A stretch of 64,000 nucleotides of DNA from an uncultured Tenacibaculum sp. (lineage in GTDB: Bacteria; Bacteroidota; Bacteroidia; Flavobacteriales; Flavobacteriaceae), in contig CANMIL010000013.1 in NCBI GenBank assembly GCA_947497895.1, positions 1 to 64,000 of the forward strand. Direction: 5' to 3'. This document shows positions 35,626 to 45,122 of the stretch, one piece after another; the stretch's first letter is position 1; every line of letters starts with the position of its first letter. Under the pieces are notes generated by a model, which had not been told where the DNA came from, made no database searches, and was given only the letters and a program-made list of their open reading frames with translations. Both the position numbers and the translations under genes were made by a program.

Positions 35626-37866
35626 TTAATTTAATTTAAATCTTAAACCTGTGTAATAATTGCTACCAAAAATTGGCGCATAAACTATTGTTGTATCAAA
35701 ATTTTCCCCAAAAGGATTATTACTACCTAACACTGGACTACTTTGACGTACATCTGTAATATTCTCAGCTCCAACATAAACCTCAAACTTCTCTGAAAAA
35801 ACTTTTGTTATTTGAGCGTTAAGCGTACTGAATGATTGAGCATATTGAGTTAAACCTCTATTAAGAAGCTCTTCCTGACTTCCTGGTAATCGTTGTTTTC
35901 CTAGCCAATTGTAGGTAGTATCAAATTTCCATTTAGCTCCATTCGCTTTGAACGGTGTTTCATAGGATATACTCGTAAAAAAACGATCTCTAGCCAATAA
36001 AGGCTTTACCAATCTTCCTGAGCTATAATCTGTAACTACATTATTCAATCTGTAAGCTAATCGGACGTTAAAGTGAGGCATTAAATTTTGATTTACCTCA
36101 ACTTGGAAACTTTGTGCCTTACTTTCTCCATTTAAATTATAGAACGAAATAGCGCTAGGATCTTCCCAATCGACCACAACTTTATTTTTAAACATGGTAT
36201 GATAATACTCGAGACTAGCACTCCCCTTGCGATTAAAGAGCTTATATCCTTGTAAAAAGGAAAAACCATAATTCCAAGCTACCTCAGGGTTCAATCCGTA
36301 AATTTCACCTCCGTCATTCTGAACATTGATCGTTCTCGACGAAGCAAACAATTGTTGATTTTCAGCGAAAATATTAGCACTTCTTACACCTCTTCCTAAA
36401 GAAGCTCTAAAAACACCCTTAACCCAAGGGGAGTAACGAATATGTATTCTAGGTGTCACAAATGTTCCTAATAAATTATGAGTATCTAATCTGAGCCCAG
36501 CTGTTAAACTGAAATTATCATTGTTGTCATAAGCATACTCAAAAAAAGCTCCAACTCCACGTTCTGTTCTATTAAACTCATCATTAATTACTAATTCTGA
36601 ATACTTATCAAACAAGAAACTAAATCCTGTTTTGAATTTATGACGTGTATCTCCTATAATAGAACTAAACAAACCAGTTCCGTAGAAACTTTTATGATTA
36701 ATATTATAATCTCTCAATCCAAAATATGATTCTTGGTCATGGTCCGAATATGCTAGCTGAAAACTAATCTTTTGAAAAGGTAATTCAGGAAAAACATATC
36801 CTAGTTTCGTTGACAAATCCAGCCTTGACGTTTCAATTTCACTGCCCCAAACACCGGAACTTCCTCTATCTTCTTTGAAATTGAAATCGAGTTGCCCCAT
36901 TTGCTTTCTATCATTTAAATATCTTAAATTGATAAAGCTCACCCATCCCTTTTCCGCATCGGTATATTGCCACCTATTCATAATATTAATTTGATTCGCT
37001 AATGGATTATCTAAAAAACCATCATTATTCCTATCAAATTTCTGTCCTCTATGATTTCCATGAACATAAATCCCTGTTTGCCATTTATCCGAAACCTTTC
37101 GATTAACATGCGTATTCAATTCCAGTCTCCCTCCTAAAGCTCCATAAAAGTTTACAAAGAGCTTATCATCGCTAAACGGCTTTACCAATTCAGCGTTAAT
37201 TTGACCTGAAATACTTTCAAAACCATTAACAACGCTTCCTGCTCCTTTCGTTATTTGAAGACTTTCCACCCATGTTCCCGGAGTAAATGTTAATCCAAAT
37301 GCTTGAGATGCTCCTCGTATTGAAGGAATATTCTCCTGAGTAATTAAAAGATAAGGACTTTTTAAACCCAACATTTGAATCTGCTTTACCCCCGTTAGAG
37401 CATCTGAGAAGTTAACATCAATTGATGGATTGGTTTCGAAACTTTCTGACAGATTACAACAAGCTGCTTTTAACAACTCATCACTGCCAACATTCATAAC
37501 ATTTTGTGCTTCCAAAAATGATCGTTTTGTTGATTCTCTTTCCACACTAATTTTTACTTCTTCCAAAGCATTTTCTTTATTTAAAACATGCTTTAAATAA
37601 GCTTTTTTATTTATTGTTAAAGTATCAGTTTTAAACCCAACAAAACTAATTACTAATTCTTTATATTCTTTTTTATAAGGTAATGAGAAGATTCCTTTAT
37701 CATTGGTATAAGCTCCTACTTGAGTTCCTAACCAATATACCGAAGCTCCTTGAATTGACTCTTCAATCCCTGAATCATTTATAAATAAAATTGTTCCTTG
37801 AAGGGGAGATTGAGCAAAGGACATTACACTTATAAACAGTACAAGAGTACTGATTATACTTTTCAT
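35626..37866 (-). CDS. TonB-dependent outer membrane receptor
   Basis: 746 residues: signal peptide (ending MSFAQ), a carboxypeptidase-like regulatory (CarboxypepD_reg) domain (about 20-105), a plug domain (about 115-230, with IQMLGLKSPYLLITQENIPS) and a 22-strand barrel. The plug contains a CCNL segment (ACCNLSESFETNPSID). The gene is flanked by a Cys-rich exported protein and an HMA protein, so the substrate is probably a metal such as copper; this is context inference. Confidence 0.9.
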   Translation of the reverse strand: MKSIISTLVLFISVMSFAQSPLQGTILFINDSGIEESIQGASVYWLGTQVGAYTNDKGIFSLPYKKEYKELVISFVGFKTDTLTINKKAYLKHVLNKENALEEVKISVERESTKRSFLEAQNVMNVGSDELLKAACCNLSESFETNPSIDVNFSDALTGVKQIQMLGLKSPYLLITQENIPSIRGASQAFGLTFTPGTWVESLQITKGAGSVVNGFESISGQINAELVKPFSDDKLFVNFYGALGGRLELNTHVNRKVSDKWQTGIYVHGNHRGQKFDRNNDGFLDNPLANQINIMNRWQYTDAEKGWVSFINLRYLNDRKQMGQLDFNFKEDRGSSGVWGSEIETSRLDLSTKLGYVFPELPFQKISFQLAYSDHDQESYFGLRDYNINHKSFYGTGLFSSIIGDTRHKFKTGFSFLFDKYSELVINDEFNRTERGVGAFFEYAYDNNDNFSLTAGLRLDTHNLLGTFVTPRIHIRYSPWVKGVFRASLGRGVRSANIFAENQQLFASSRTINVQNDGGEIYGLNPEVAWNYGFSFLQGYKLFNRKGSASLEYYHTMFKNKVVVDWEDPSAISFYNLNGESKAQSFQVEVNQNLMPHFNVRLAYRLNNVVTDYSSGRLVKPLLARDRFFTSISYETPFKANGAKWKFDTTYNWLGKQRLPGSQEELLNRGLTQYAQSFSTLNAQITKVFSEKFEVYVGAENITDVRQSSPVLGSNNPFGENFDTTIVYAPIFGSNYYTGLRFKLN

Positions 37867-37921
37867 ATTTTTCTATTTTTTATCAATTACTTCTATTCTA
37901 AACCTGTGGTTCGAATACAAA

Positions 37922-38344
37922 TCATATGATAAAAACTTCGTAAAGTAATTGAATATCCCGTGTTATCTGAAGTGGAGCATACACTCCTTTTGATAAATTA
38001 CTATTATCAAATATAGAATAAACTTGAAGTGACTTACGATCATTTAAAATAGCAAAACTGTTGGTTTTACTATAATGACTTTTCTCTTTTATCGCTTTGC
38101 TTTCCTCATGTTGTCCTTCTAAATAAGTAACTTCATTTTTACAACACGAATCCTCTTCCGCAGTAAGTAATGTATCAGTGCAATCGTCATCAGGTTCATT
38201 TTCGCAAGCACCAGCATCTCCTAAAAAGGAAATATTAACTAGAGAATCTCCACAAAAATGTTTTTCCACGGTAAAAGAAACCGTAGAAAGTATTAGCAAA
38301 AATGCTAATAAAACTGATGATATTTTCTGGATTAAAATTCTCAT
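37922..38344 (-). CDS. HYC_CC_PP-type exported Cys-rich protein
   Basis: I start at 38344 (MRILIQKISSVLLAFLLILS), 140 residues, as the upstream codons add an unlikely second hydrophobic lead. After the signal comes FTVEKHFCGDSLV, a Cys/Asp-rich stretch and DSCCKNEV, the HxC...CC pattern of the small family found with TonB receptors and HMA proteins in flavobacteria. Likely a metal-binding periplasmic partner. First gene of a three-gene operon; a TAGTTTTG box (38350-38357) lies immediately before the start and shares the intergenic region with the divergent GAF gene. Confidence 0.78.
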   Translation of the reverse strand: MRILIQKISSVLLAFLLILSTVSFTVEKHFCGDSLVNISFLGDAGACENEPDDDCTDTLLTAEEDSCCKNEVTYLEGQHEESKAIKEKSHYSKTNSFAILNDRKSLQVYSIFDNSNLSKGVYAPLQITRDIQLLYEVFII

Positions 38345-38441
38345 TATGGCAAAACTACAAAAAACAATAAATATTTTCTCAATACATTTCTTCAAAGTAT
38401 TTTTGCAGTGTTGTTAGCAACTATTATTTGAACCTTAAATT

Positions 38442-38897
38442 ATGGATAAAATAGCAGAAATAAAAGCACAAATTGAAAAAATTTGTGATTCCCCGATTTC
38501 TAAAGAAGATAAACTTCAACAAATTTGCGACCACCTAGCGTCAGAAATTTCTTATTACGACTGGGTTGGTTTTTATTTTAGAAATGGCGACAAAGAGGAG
38601 CTAAAATTAGCTCAGTTTAACGGCGAACCTACAGATCATACAATTATTCCTTTTGGTAAGGGAATTTGCGGTCAGGTTGCAGTAAGTAATGAAAATTTTG
38701 TAGTTCAAGATGTAAGTGAACAAGACAACTATATTTCATGTGGTTGGAAAGTTAAATCTGAAATTGTGATTCCAATTTTTGTAAATGGTGAAAACATTGG
38801 TCAAATTGACATTGATTCACACACTATTAACCCTTTTACAAAGGCAGACGAAGAATTATTGGAGTTTGTCTGTAAAAAAGTTAGCGATTTTGCATAA
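38442..38897 (+). CDS. GAF protein, free methionine-(R)-sulfoxide reductase-like
   Basis: 151 residues forming one GAF domain. Sequence follows the fRMsr family: PFGKGICGQVA with Cys76 and DNYISCGWKVKSEIVIPI with Cys100, matching the two active cysteines of E. coli YebR (Cys94 and Cys118); the third, Cys84, is Asp here (NGEPTDHT). It would reduce free methionine-R-sulfoxide. A TATTTTTG box is at 38398-38405. Confidence 0.82.
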   Translation: MDKIAEIKAQIEKICDSPISKEDKLQQICDHLASEISYYDWVGFYFRNGDKEELKLAQFNGEPTDHTIIPFGKGICGQVAVSNENFVVQDVSEQDNYISCGWKVKSEIVIPIFVNGENIGQIDIDSHTINPFTKADEELLEFVCKKVSDFA

Positions 38898-38990
38898 AAT
38901 ACACTTAAATACTTGATTATTAAAGTTTTTTTTACTTTATTTGATAAAATATTTATTAACAACTTTATTAACATTTAATTCCCTTAGTTT

Positions 38991-39116
38991 ATGAGTAGTA
39001 AAGAATTCCCCACTTACGCTGCTTTGAGTGATAACAAGGCTCAAAACAAAACTCAACAATCGTTAATAGAGAAATTTACTACATGGTTTAGAAATTTTCT
39101 AGAAAATGCAGAGTGA
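38991..39116 (+). CDS. Small protein, 41 residues
   Basis: ATG-started frame MSSKEFPTYAALSDNKAQNK ending FRNFLENAE, full length before a TGA, followed 30 bp later by a strong terminator (39147-39185) and preceded by 93 bp of AT-rich DNA. Composition is protein-like with an amphipathic C-terminal helix (SLIEKFTTWFRNFLE). The isolated gene-plus-terminator arrangement supports expression. Family not recognised. Confidence 0.55.
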   Translation: MSSKEFPTYAALSDNKAQNKTQQSLIEKFTTWFRNFLENAE

Positions 39117-39146
39117 AAACTAAATTCTCACTTTATCTGATTGTTA

Positions 39147-39185
39147 AAAACGCTGTCTTAAAATATTTTATTTTGACAGCGTTTT
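39147..39185 (+). terminator. Terminator after the 41-residue gene
   Basis: Perfect 11-bp stem AAAACGCTGTC / GACAGCGTTTT followed by T run. Confidence 0.88.
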
Positions 39186-39212
39186 TTAATGCAAAAAAGT
39201 TAAATTCTTCTA

Positions 39213-39243
39213 TTGTAAAACCCTCACGGTTTTAGTACTTTTG
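39213..39243 (+). promoter_or_regulatory. purH promoter
   Basis: TTG (39213-39215) and TACTTTTG (39236-39243) with a 20-bp spacer, 23 bp before the start codon. Confidence 0.7.
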
Positions 39244-39265
39244 CTCGTTTAACAACACAACAAAA

Positions 39266-40792
39266 ATGAGCAACACAAAAACTATCAAATCAGCACTAAT
39301 TTCTGTATTTCATAAAGACGGATTAGAGCCAATAGTTAAAAAACTTAATGAATTAAACGTTACTATTTATTCTACTGGTGGTACTGAAAAGTTTATTAAA
39401 GATTTAGGAATTAATGTAGTTCCTGTTGAAGATGTGACTTCTTACCCATCGATTTTAGGTGGAAGAGTAAAAACTTTACACCCAAAAGTTTTCGGAGGTA
39501 TTTTAAACAGACAAGAGCATGAAGGTGATGTAGCAGAAATGCAAGAATACAATATTCCACAACTTGATTTGGTAATTGTAGACTTATACCCTTTTGAAAA
39601 AACAGTTGCTTCTGGAGCTTCTGAGCAAGATATAATCGAAAAGATTGATATTGGAGGAATCTCTTTAATTAGAGCTGCTGCTAAAAACTTTAAGGATACT
39701 GTAATTGTTTCTTCTATGGAGCAGTATAATGAGTTCTTATCAATTATTGATGAGAATAATGGTGAAACAAGTATCGCTGACAGAAAAAAGTTTGCTGCAA
39801 AAGCATTCAATATTTCTTCGCATTATGACACTGCAATTTTTAATTATTTTAATGAAGATGAAGTAGCTTACAAAGCAAGTGAAACCACTTCAAAGACTTT
39901 ACGCTATGGAGAAAACCCTCATCAAAAAGGATATTTCTTTGGCGATTTAGATGCAATGTTTGACAAACTTCATGGTAAAGAATTAAGCTACAACAACTTG
40001 TTAGATGTTGATGCTGCCGTGAATTTAATGAACGAATTTAAAGGAGAGGCTCCTACGTTTGCTATTTTAAAACATAACAATGCTTGTGGTTTCGCTCAAC
40101 GTGACACTATGCACCAAGCATATGTAGATGCCTTAGCTGGAGACCCTGTATCTGCCTTTGGTGGAATTTTAATAGCAAATGGAAATATAGATAAAGCTAC
40201 GGCTGAGGAAATCCACAAACTATTCTGTGAAGTTGTTATTGCTCCTTCGTACGATGATGACGCTTTAGAAGTTTTAAAAGGGAAAAAGAACAGAGTTATC
40301 TTAATTCAAAAAGAGGTCGCTCTTCCTGAACAAACTGTTAGAACTGCTTTAAACGGTGTATTGGTTCAAGATAAAGATAATAAAACTGATGTTTTAGAAG
40401 ATTTAACATATGCGACCAACAATAAACCATCTGAAAATGAGTTAGAAGATTTATTGTTTGCGTCTAAAATCTGTAAGCACACAAAATCAAATACAATTGT
40501 TTTAGCGAAAAACAAACAGTTATGTGCGAGCGGAACAGGGCAAACTAGTAGAGTTGATGCTTTAAGACAGGCTATTGAAAAAGCAAAAAGTTTTAATTTC
40601 GATTTGTCTGGTTCGGTAATGGCGAGTGACGCATTTTTCCCATTTCCTGACTGTGTTGAAATTGCTGATAATGCCGGAGTAAAAAGTGTAATCCAACCAG
40701 GAGGCTCAATTAAGGATCAGTTAAGCATTGACTACTGTAATGAACACAATGTAGCAATGGTATTCACTGGGACTAGACATTTTAAACATTAA
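39266..40792 (+). CDS. purH: Bifunctional AICAR formyltransferase/IMP cyclohydrolase
   Basis: Last two steps of purine synthesis. 508 residues: the N-terminal IMP cyclohydrolase (MGS-like) domain (about 1-190, with YSTGGTEKFIKDLG and GGRVKTLHPKVFGG) and the C-terminal AICAR transformylase domain (LRYGENPHQKGY, LKHNNACGFA with the catalytic Lys-His, and ending VMVFTGTRHFKH-like sequence). Full length. Single gene with its own promoter. Confidence 0.97.
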   Translation: MSNTKTIKSALISVFHKDGLEPIVKKLNELNVTIYSTGGTEKFIKDLGINVVPVEDVTSYPSILGGRVKTLHPKVFGGILNRQEHEGDVAEMQEYNIPQLDLVIVDLYPFEKTVASGASEQDIIEKIDIGGISLIRAAAKNFKDTVIVSSMEQYNEFLSIIDENNGETSIADRKKFAAKAFNISSHYDTAIFNYFNEDEVAYKASETTSKTLRYGENPHQKGYFFGDLDAMFDKLHGKELSYNNLLDVDAAVNLMNEFKGEAPTFAILKHNNACGFAQRDTMHQAYVDALAGDPVSAFGGILIANGNIDKATAEEIHKLFCEVVIAPSYDDDALEVLKGKKNRVILIQKEVALPEQTVRTALNGVLVQDKDNKTDVLEDLTYATNNKPSENELEDLLFASKICKHTKSNTIVLAKNKQLCASGTGQTSRVDALRQAIEKAKSFNFDLSGSVMASDAFFPFPDCVEIADNAGVKSVIQPGGSIKDQLSIDYCNEHNVAMVFTGTRHFKH

Positions 40793-40874
40793 TGAGTTTT
40801 GATGTAAAAACTATGCATATTTTTTATAGATTTGTGTAAACGCATCAATAATTTAGATAAAAGACAAACATTTT

Positions 40875-41903
40875 ATGGGGTTTTTCGACTTTATGACCGA
40901 AGATATTGCAGTTGATTTAGGTACTGCAAACACACTAATAATCCATAATGGCAAAGTAGTTATTGACAGCCCTTCTATTGTTGCTAGGAATAGGCTGTCT
41001 GGTAAAATTATTGCCACAGGTCATGAAGCCAATAGAATGCAAGGAAAAACTCATGAAAACATAAAAACCATTCGTCCGTTAAAGGATGGAGTTATAGCGG
41101 ACTTTCAAGCTTCGGAAGAAATGATCAAGGAATTCGTTAAAAAAATTCCTGCAATCAAAAAGAAGCTATTCCCACCTTCTCTGCGAATGGTAATTTGTAT
41201 TCCTTCTGGTATTACGGAAGTGGAAAAACGTGCGGTTATTGATTCTGCTCGTCACATGAATGCCAAGGAAATTTATTTAATATATGAGCCAATGGCAGCT
41301 GCAATTGGTGTTGGTATTGATATCATGGAACCAAAAGGTAATATGATTATTGATATAGGTGGTGGTACTACTGAAATTGCTGTAATTGCTCTTGCAGGAA
41401 TCGTTTGTGATCAATCGGTAAAGGTTGCAGGAGATTTATTTACAAGTGACATTATGTACTACATGCGTACGCAACACAACCTCTATGTTGGAGAAACTAC
41501 GGCTGAAAAAATAAAAATTCAGATTGGTTCTGCTACTGAAGATCTTGATACACCGCCTGAAGATATGATGGTGCAGGGTAGAGATTTATTAAGTGGTAAA
41601 CCGAAGCAAGTTCAAGTTTCTTACAGAGAAATTGCCAAGGCTCTTGACAAATCTATTTTACGTATTGAAGACGCCGTTATGGAAACCTTATCTAAAACTC
41701 CACCAGAATTAGCTGCTGATATCTACAACACAGGTATCTATTTAGCAGGAGGTGGATCTATGTTAAGAGGTTTGGATAAGCGTTTGTCTCGTAAAACAGA
41801 TTTACCAGTTTACGTAGCAGAAGATCCTTTAAGAGCAGTTGTTCGCGGAACTGGAATTGCCTTAAAGAATTTAGAAAAATACAAATCAGTATTAATCAAA
41901 TAA
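40875..41903 (+). CDS. mreB: Rod shape-determining protein MreB
   Basis: 342-residue actin homologue that forms membrane-associated filaments directing side-wall growth. Motifs: phosphate 1 DLGTANTLI (about 14-22), phosphate 2 IDIGGGTTEIAVIAL (about 158-172) and adenosine-site AGGGSMLRGLD near 290. A TAGATTTG box lies at 40827-40834. First gene of mreB-mreC-mreD-mrdA-rodA. Confidence 0.97.
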   Translation: MGFFDFMTEDIAVDLGTANTLIIHNGKVVIDSPSIVARNRLSGKIIATGHEANRMQGKTHENIKTIRPLKDGVIADFQASEEMIKEFVKKIPAIKKKLFPPSLRMVICIPSGITEVEKRAVIDSARHMNAKEIYLIYEPMAAAIGVGIDIMEPKGNMIIDIGGGTTEIAVIALAGIVCDQSVKVAGDLFTSDIMYYMRTQHNLYVGETTAEKIKIQIGSATEDLDTPPEDMMVQGRDLLSGKPKQVQVSYREIAKALDKSILRIEDAVMETLSKTPPELAADIYNTGIYLAGGGSMLRGLDKRLSRKTDLPVYVAEDPLRAVVRGTGIALKNLEKYKSVLIK

Positions 41904-41918
41904 ATGTGATGATTATTT

Positions 41919-42746
41919 ATGCAACAGCTTATTTATTTCTTACAGAAGTATAAATATTTCTTGTATTTCATTTTTTTAGAAATCATAGCTGTTGCATTAA
42001 TCATCAATAATCACTCTTTCCATAAAAGCAAGTTTATTAACTCCGCTAATGTAATTTCTGGAGGCCTTCTAGATAAAACCAACAACATAAATCAATATCT
42101 TAAATTAAAGAGCGAAAACGATTTATTGCTAGAAGAAAATACTGCTTTAAAAAACAAGCTTCAAAAACTTTATACTGCTATTGATACAACTCAATTAAAA
42201 ACTGTTGATGATAGCATTCATTACAAACAAAAGTATCAATATATAAGTGGTAAAATAATTGACAACTCATACCATACTCCTTATAATTTTCTAACAATTA
42301 ACAGAGGTCGAAACAACAATGTTGCTCATGAAATGGCCGTAGTTAATAGCAAAGGAATCATTGGTATAACAGAAAATGTTTCTGGAAGCTATGCGAGAGT
42401 TCAATCCATTTTAAATAAAAACAGTCGAATTAATGCTCGCTTAAAAAATAGTCATCATTTTGGCACTTTAGAATGGAACGGGGAAAATATTAATATCGTT
42501 CAACTATCTGATATACCTAGGCAAGCAGTTTTAGCTATTGGAGATACTATTATTACCGGTGGAAAATCTTCCATATTTCCAGAAGGGCTTCCGATTGGAA
42601 CCGTCGAGAGTGTACCTGAGAAAGTTTCCGCTATAAACACCATAAACATTAAACTGTTCAATGACATGACCAATATTGGTAGTGTTAACATTATCACTAA
42701 TTTTCATAAAACCGAAATTAAAGACCTAAACAATCAAAATGAATAA
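41919..42746 (+). CDS. mreC: Rod shape-determining protein MreC
   Basis: 275 residues: one N-terminal membrane helix (about 12-30), a coiled coil (about 60-90) and the periplasmic beta-rich MreC domain (VVNSKGIIGITENV, then IGDTIITGGKSSIFPEGLPI). Joins MreB to the wall synthases. Overlaps mreD by 8 bp. Confidence 0.93.
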   Translation: MQQLIYFLQKYKYFLYFIFLEIIAVALIINNHSFHKSKFINSANVISGGLLDKTNNINQYLKLKSENDLLLEENTALKNKLQKLYTAIDTTQLKTVDDSIHYKQKYQYISGKIIDNSYHTPYNFLTINRGRNNNVAHEMAVVNSKGIIGITENVSGSYARVQSILNKNSRINARLKNSHHFGTLEWNGENINIVQLSDIPRQAVLAIGDTIITGGKSSIFPEGLPIGTVESVPEKVSAINTINIKLFNDMTNIGSVNIITNFHKTEIKDLNNQNE

Positions 42747-43245
42747 AACCATACAACTTATTTTATTATTCTTGTTTTTTGTTCTATTACAGGCTTTAGT
42801 TCTTAATAATGTTTTGTTATTCGGTTATATAAATCCGTATTTGTATATAGCTTACGTATTTATCTTTCCTCTTAGCCAAAAAAGAATTCCATTTTTAACC
42901 GTTAGTTTTTTTCTTGGATTATGTATCGATTTATTTTCGAATTCAGGAGGAATTCATGCTTTTGCCACTTTATTCATTGCTTATATACGATTGTTTTTAG
43001 TAAGAACTATTTTTAAGAAGACAGAATCAGATTATCTGCTATTTGATTTACGACTAGAAACATTTGATAAAGTATTTAATTATGTAGCAATTTTAACAGT
43101 ATTGCATCATTTTATATTGTTTAGCTTTATTAACTTTAGTTTCAATAATTTTTCAAGTGTTATAATTAATACACTACTTTCAACGTTATTCACTTTAATA
43201 TTATATTTTTTAGGAAGTTTTATTTTTAGAAAAAAGCTATCATGA
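42739..43245 (+). CDS. mreD: Rod shape-determining protein MreD
   Basis: 168 residues, almost entirely hydrophobic with about five helices; identified by size, topology (FLGLCIDLFSNSGGIHAFA) and position between mreC and the PBP2 gene, overlapping both (8 bp and 4 bp). Confidence 0.88.
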   Translation: MNKTIQLILLFLFFVLLQALVLNNVLLFGYINPYLYIAYVFIFPLSQKRIPFLTVSFFLGLCIDLFSNSGGIHAFATLFIAYIRLFLVRTIFKKTESDYLLFDLRLETFDKVFNYVAILTVLHHFILFSFINFSFNNFSSVIINTLLSTLFTLILYFLGSFIFRKKLS

Positions 43246-45122
43246 AACGAAGTTTTTTATTGGTCTTTCTAATTGCCTTAGTTGCTGTTATCTATATCGG
43301 ACGATTATTTCAGCTACAAATTCTTCATGGCAAAAAACAAAATCCAACGCTTAGCTCAACAGTTAAAGTTGAATATGATTATCCTGAGAGAGGCTATGTT
43401 TATGATAGAAATGGGAAACTATTAGTAGCTAATCAACTTTCTTATGATGTAATGGTAATTCCTAAGGAAGTAAAAGAGTTGGACACTCTAGAATTTTGTT
43501 CGCTACTTAAAATAACCAAAGAAAATTTTATAAAGCGCTACAAAAAAGCTGAGCGTTATGCCCGATGGCTTCCATCTGTATTCTTAAAGCAATTATCAAA
43601 AGAAGATTTCGCTTTCTTACAGGAAAAACTATCAAAGTTTGAAGGCTTTTATGTGCAAAAACGTATTATTAGGAATTACCCCATTAAGTCCGCCGCTAAT
43701 GTACTCGGATTTATTGGAGAAGTTAATGAACAGAAGGCGCGATCGAGCAGTTACTACGAACAAGGAGAATTAATAGGAAAACTCGGTATTGAAAAACAAT
43801 ATGAAGAAGTTTTAAGAGGTGTAAAAGGAAAACGATACTTCAAAAGAAACAATTTAAATGAAATAACAGGTTCCTACAATAATGGTGAACTAGATACTCT
43901 AGCCGTATCTGGAAAAGACTTAACACTCACTATTGATACAGAATTACAGCAATATGGCGAGCAACTTATGACTGGAAAAAGAGGCGGTATTGTTGCTATT
44001 GAACCTAATACAGGTGAAATTTTAGCTTTGATCACGGCACCTTCATATGACCCAAATTTACTGGTTGGAAGAAAGCGCTCAAAAAACTCAACAAAACTGT
44101 TCTATGATTCTATAAACCAACCAACATTTGACAGAGGTTTACAGGCTATGTATGCCCCTGGATCGCCTTTTAAAATCATTAATGGGTTAATTGGATTGCA
44201 AGAAGGGGTTATTGACAACAAATTTTCTGTACGATGCTATCATGGATATCGCTATGGTAAAAGAAAGAATGAATTTATGGGATGCCACTGTGGAATTACT
44301 GGATATCCTATACGCTTGAAAACAGCCATAGCAAAATCATGCAATAGCTATTTTGCCACCACTTATAGACGGATTATAGACAAAGCCGAAAATTCAAAAA
44401 AAGGACTCGAAAACTGGAGTAAACATGCTAAAAGTTTTGGATTAGGAAATTATCTCGGCTACGATTTACCAACAGGGCAAAAAGGAAGAATTCCTGACTC
44501 CACCTATTACAACAGACGTTATACGTTCAGATGGGGACCAACAACCACTATTTCTAACGCTATTGGTCAAGGTGAAGTGGAAACAACTCCTATGCAATTA
44601 GCTAACATGACAGCTGCCATTGCTAACAGAGGTTACTTCTATCGCCCGCATATTGTAAAGAAAGTAGGAAATAACCCTATTAAAAATAAAGCTTACGTTG
44701 AAAAAATAAAAACTACCGTCGATCCACAACATTTTAACATTGCAGTCGAAGCTATGCATGAAGTATTTACTAAAGGTACGGCTAGAGGTAGTCAAGTACC
44801 AGGAATTGAAATATGCGGTAAAACTGGAACCGTTGAAAACTTTGTTAGAATTGATGGTAAACGTATGCAATTAAAAGATCATTCAATCCTAGTTGCGTTC
44901 GCTCCGAAAGACAATCCTAAAATTGCATTAGCGGTATATATTGAAAACGGTGGTTATGGTTCTACAATTGCGGCTCCTATTACGAGTCTTCTTGTTGAAA
45001 AATATCTAAAAGGAGAAATAAAGAGAAAATATATTGAGAAACGAATGTTAGACTTAAGTCTGCAATCAGAATATGATAAATTAATTCCTAAAATAGATTC
45101 CATTGCGTCAGGAGAGAAATAA
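43242..45122 (+). CDS. mrdA: Penicillin-binding protein 2
   Basis: Elongation-specific transpeptidase. 626 residues: N-terminal membrane helix (about 3-22), dimerisation domain (about 45-200) and transpeptidase domain with SPFK (active Ser in YAPGSPFKIING), SCNS and KTGT (CGKTGTVENF). A GCHCGITGY segment with two Cys, typical of Bacteroidota members, lies between. Start ATGA overlap with mreD shows coupling. Confidence 0.95.
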   Translation: MKRSFLLVFLIALVAVIYIGRLFQLQILHGKKQNPTLSSTVKVEYDYPERGYVYDRNGKLLVANQLSYDVMVIPKEVKELDTLEFCSLLKITKENFIKRYKKAERYARWLPSVFLKQLSKEDFAFLQEKLSKFEGFYVQKRIIRNYPIKSAANVLGFIGEVNEQKARSSSYYEQGELIGKLGIEKQYEEVLRGVKGKRYFKRNNLNEITGSYNNGELDTLAVSGKDLTLTIDTELQQYGEQLMTGKRGGIVAIEPNTGEILALITAPSYDPNLLVGRKRSKNSTKLFYDSINQPTFDRGLQAMYAPGSPFKIINGLIGLQEGVIDNKFSVRCYHGYRYGKRKNEFMGCHCGITGYPIRLKTAIAKSCNSYFATTYRRIIDKAENSKKGLENWSKHAKSFGLGNYLGYDLPTGQKGRIPDSTYYNRRYTFRWGPTTTISNAIGQGEVETTPMQLANMTAAIANRGYFYRPHIVKKVGNNPIKNKAYVEKIKTTVDPQHFNIAVEAMHEVFTKGTARGSQVPGIEICGKTGTVENFVRIDGKRMQLKDHSILVAFAPKDNPKIALAVYIENGGYGSTIAAPITSLLVEKYLKGEIKRKYIEKRMLDLSLQSEYDKLIPKIDSIASGEK

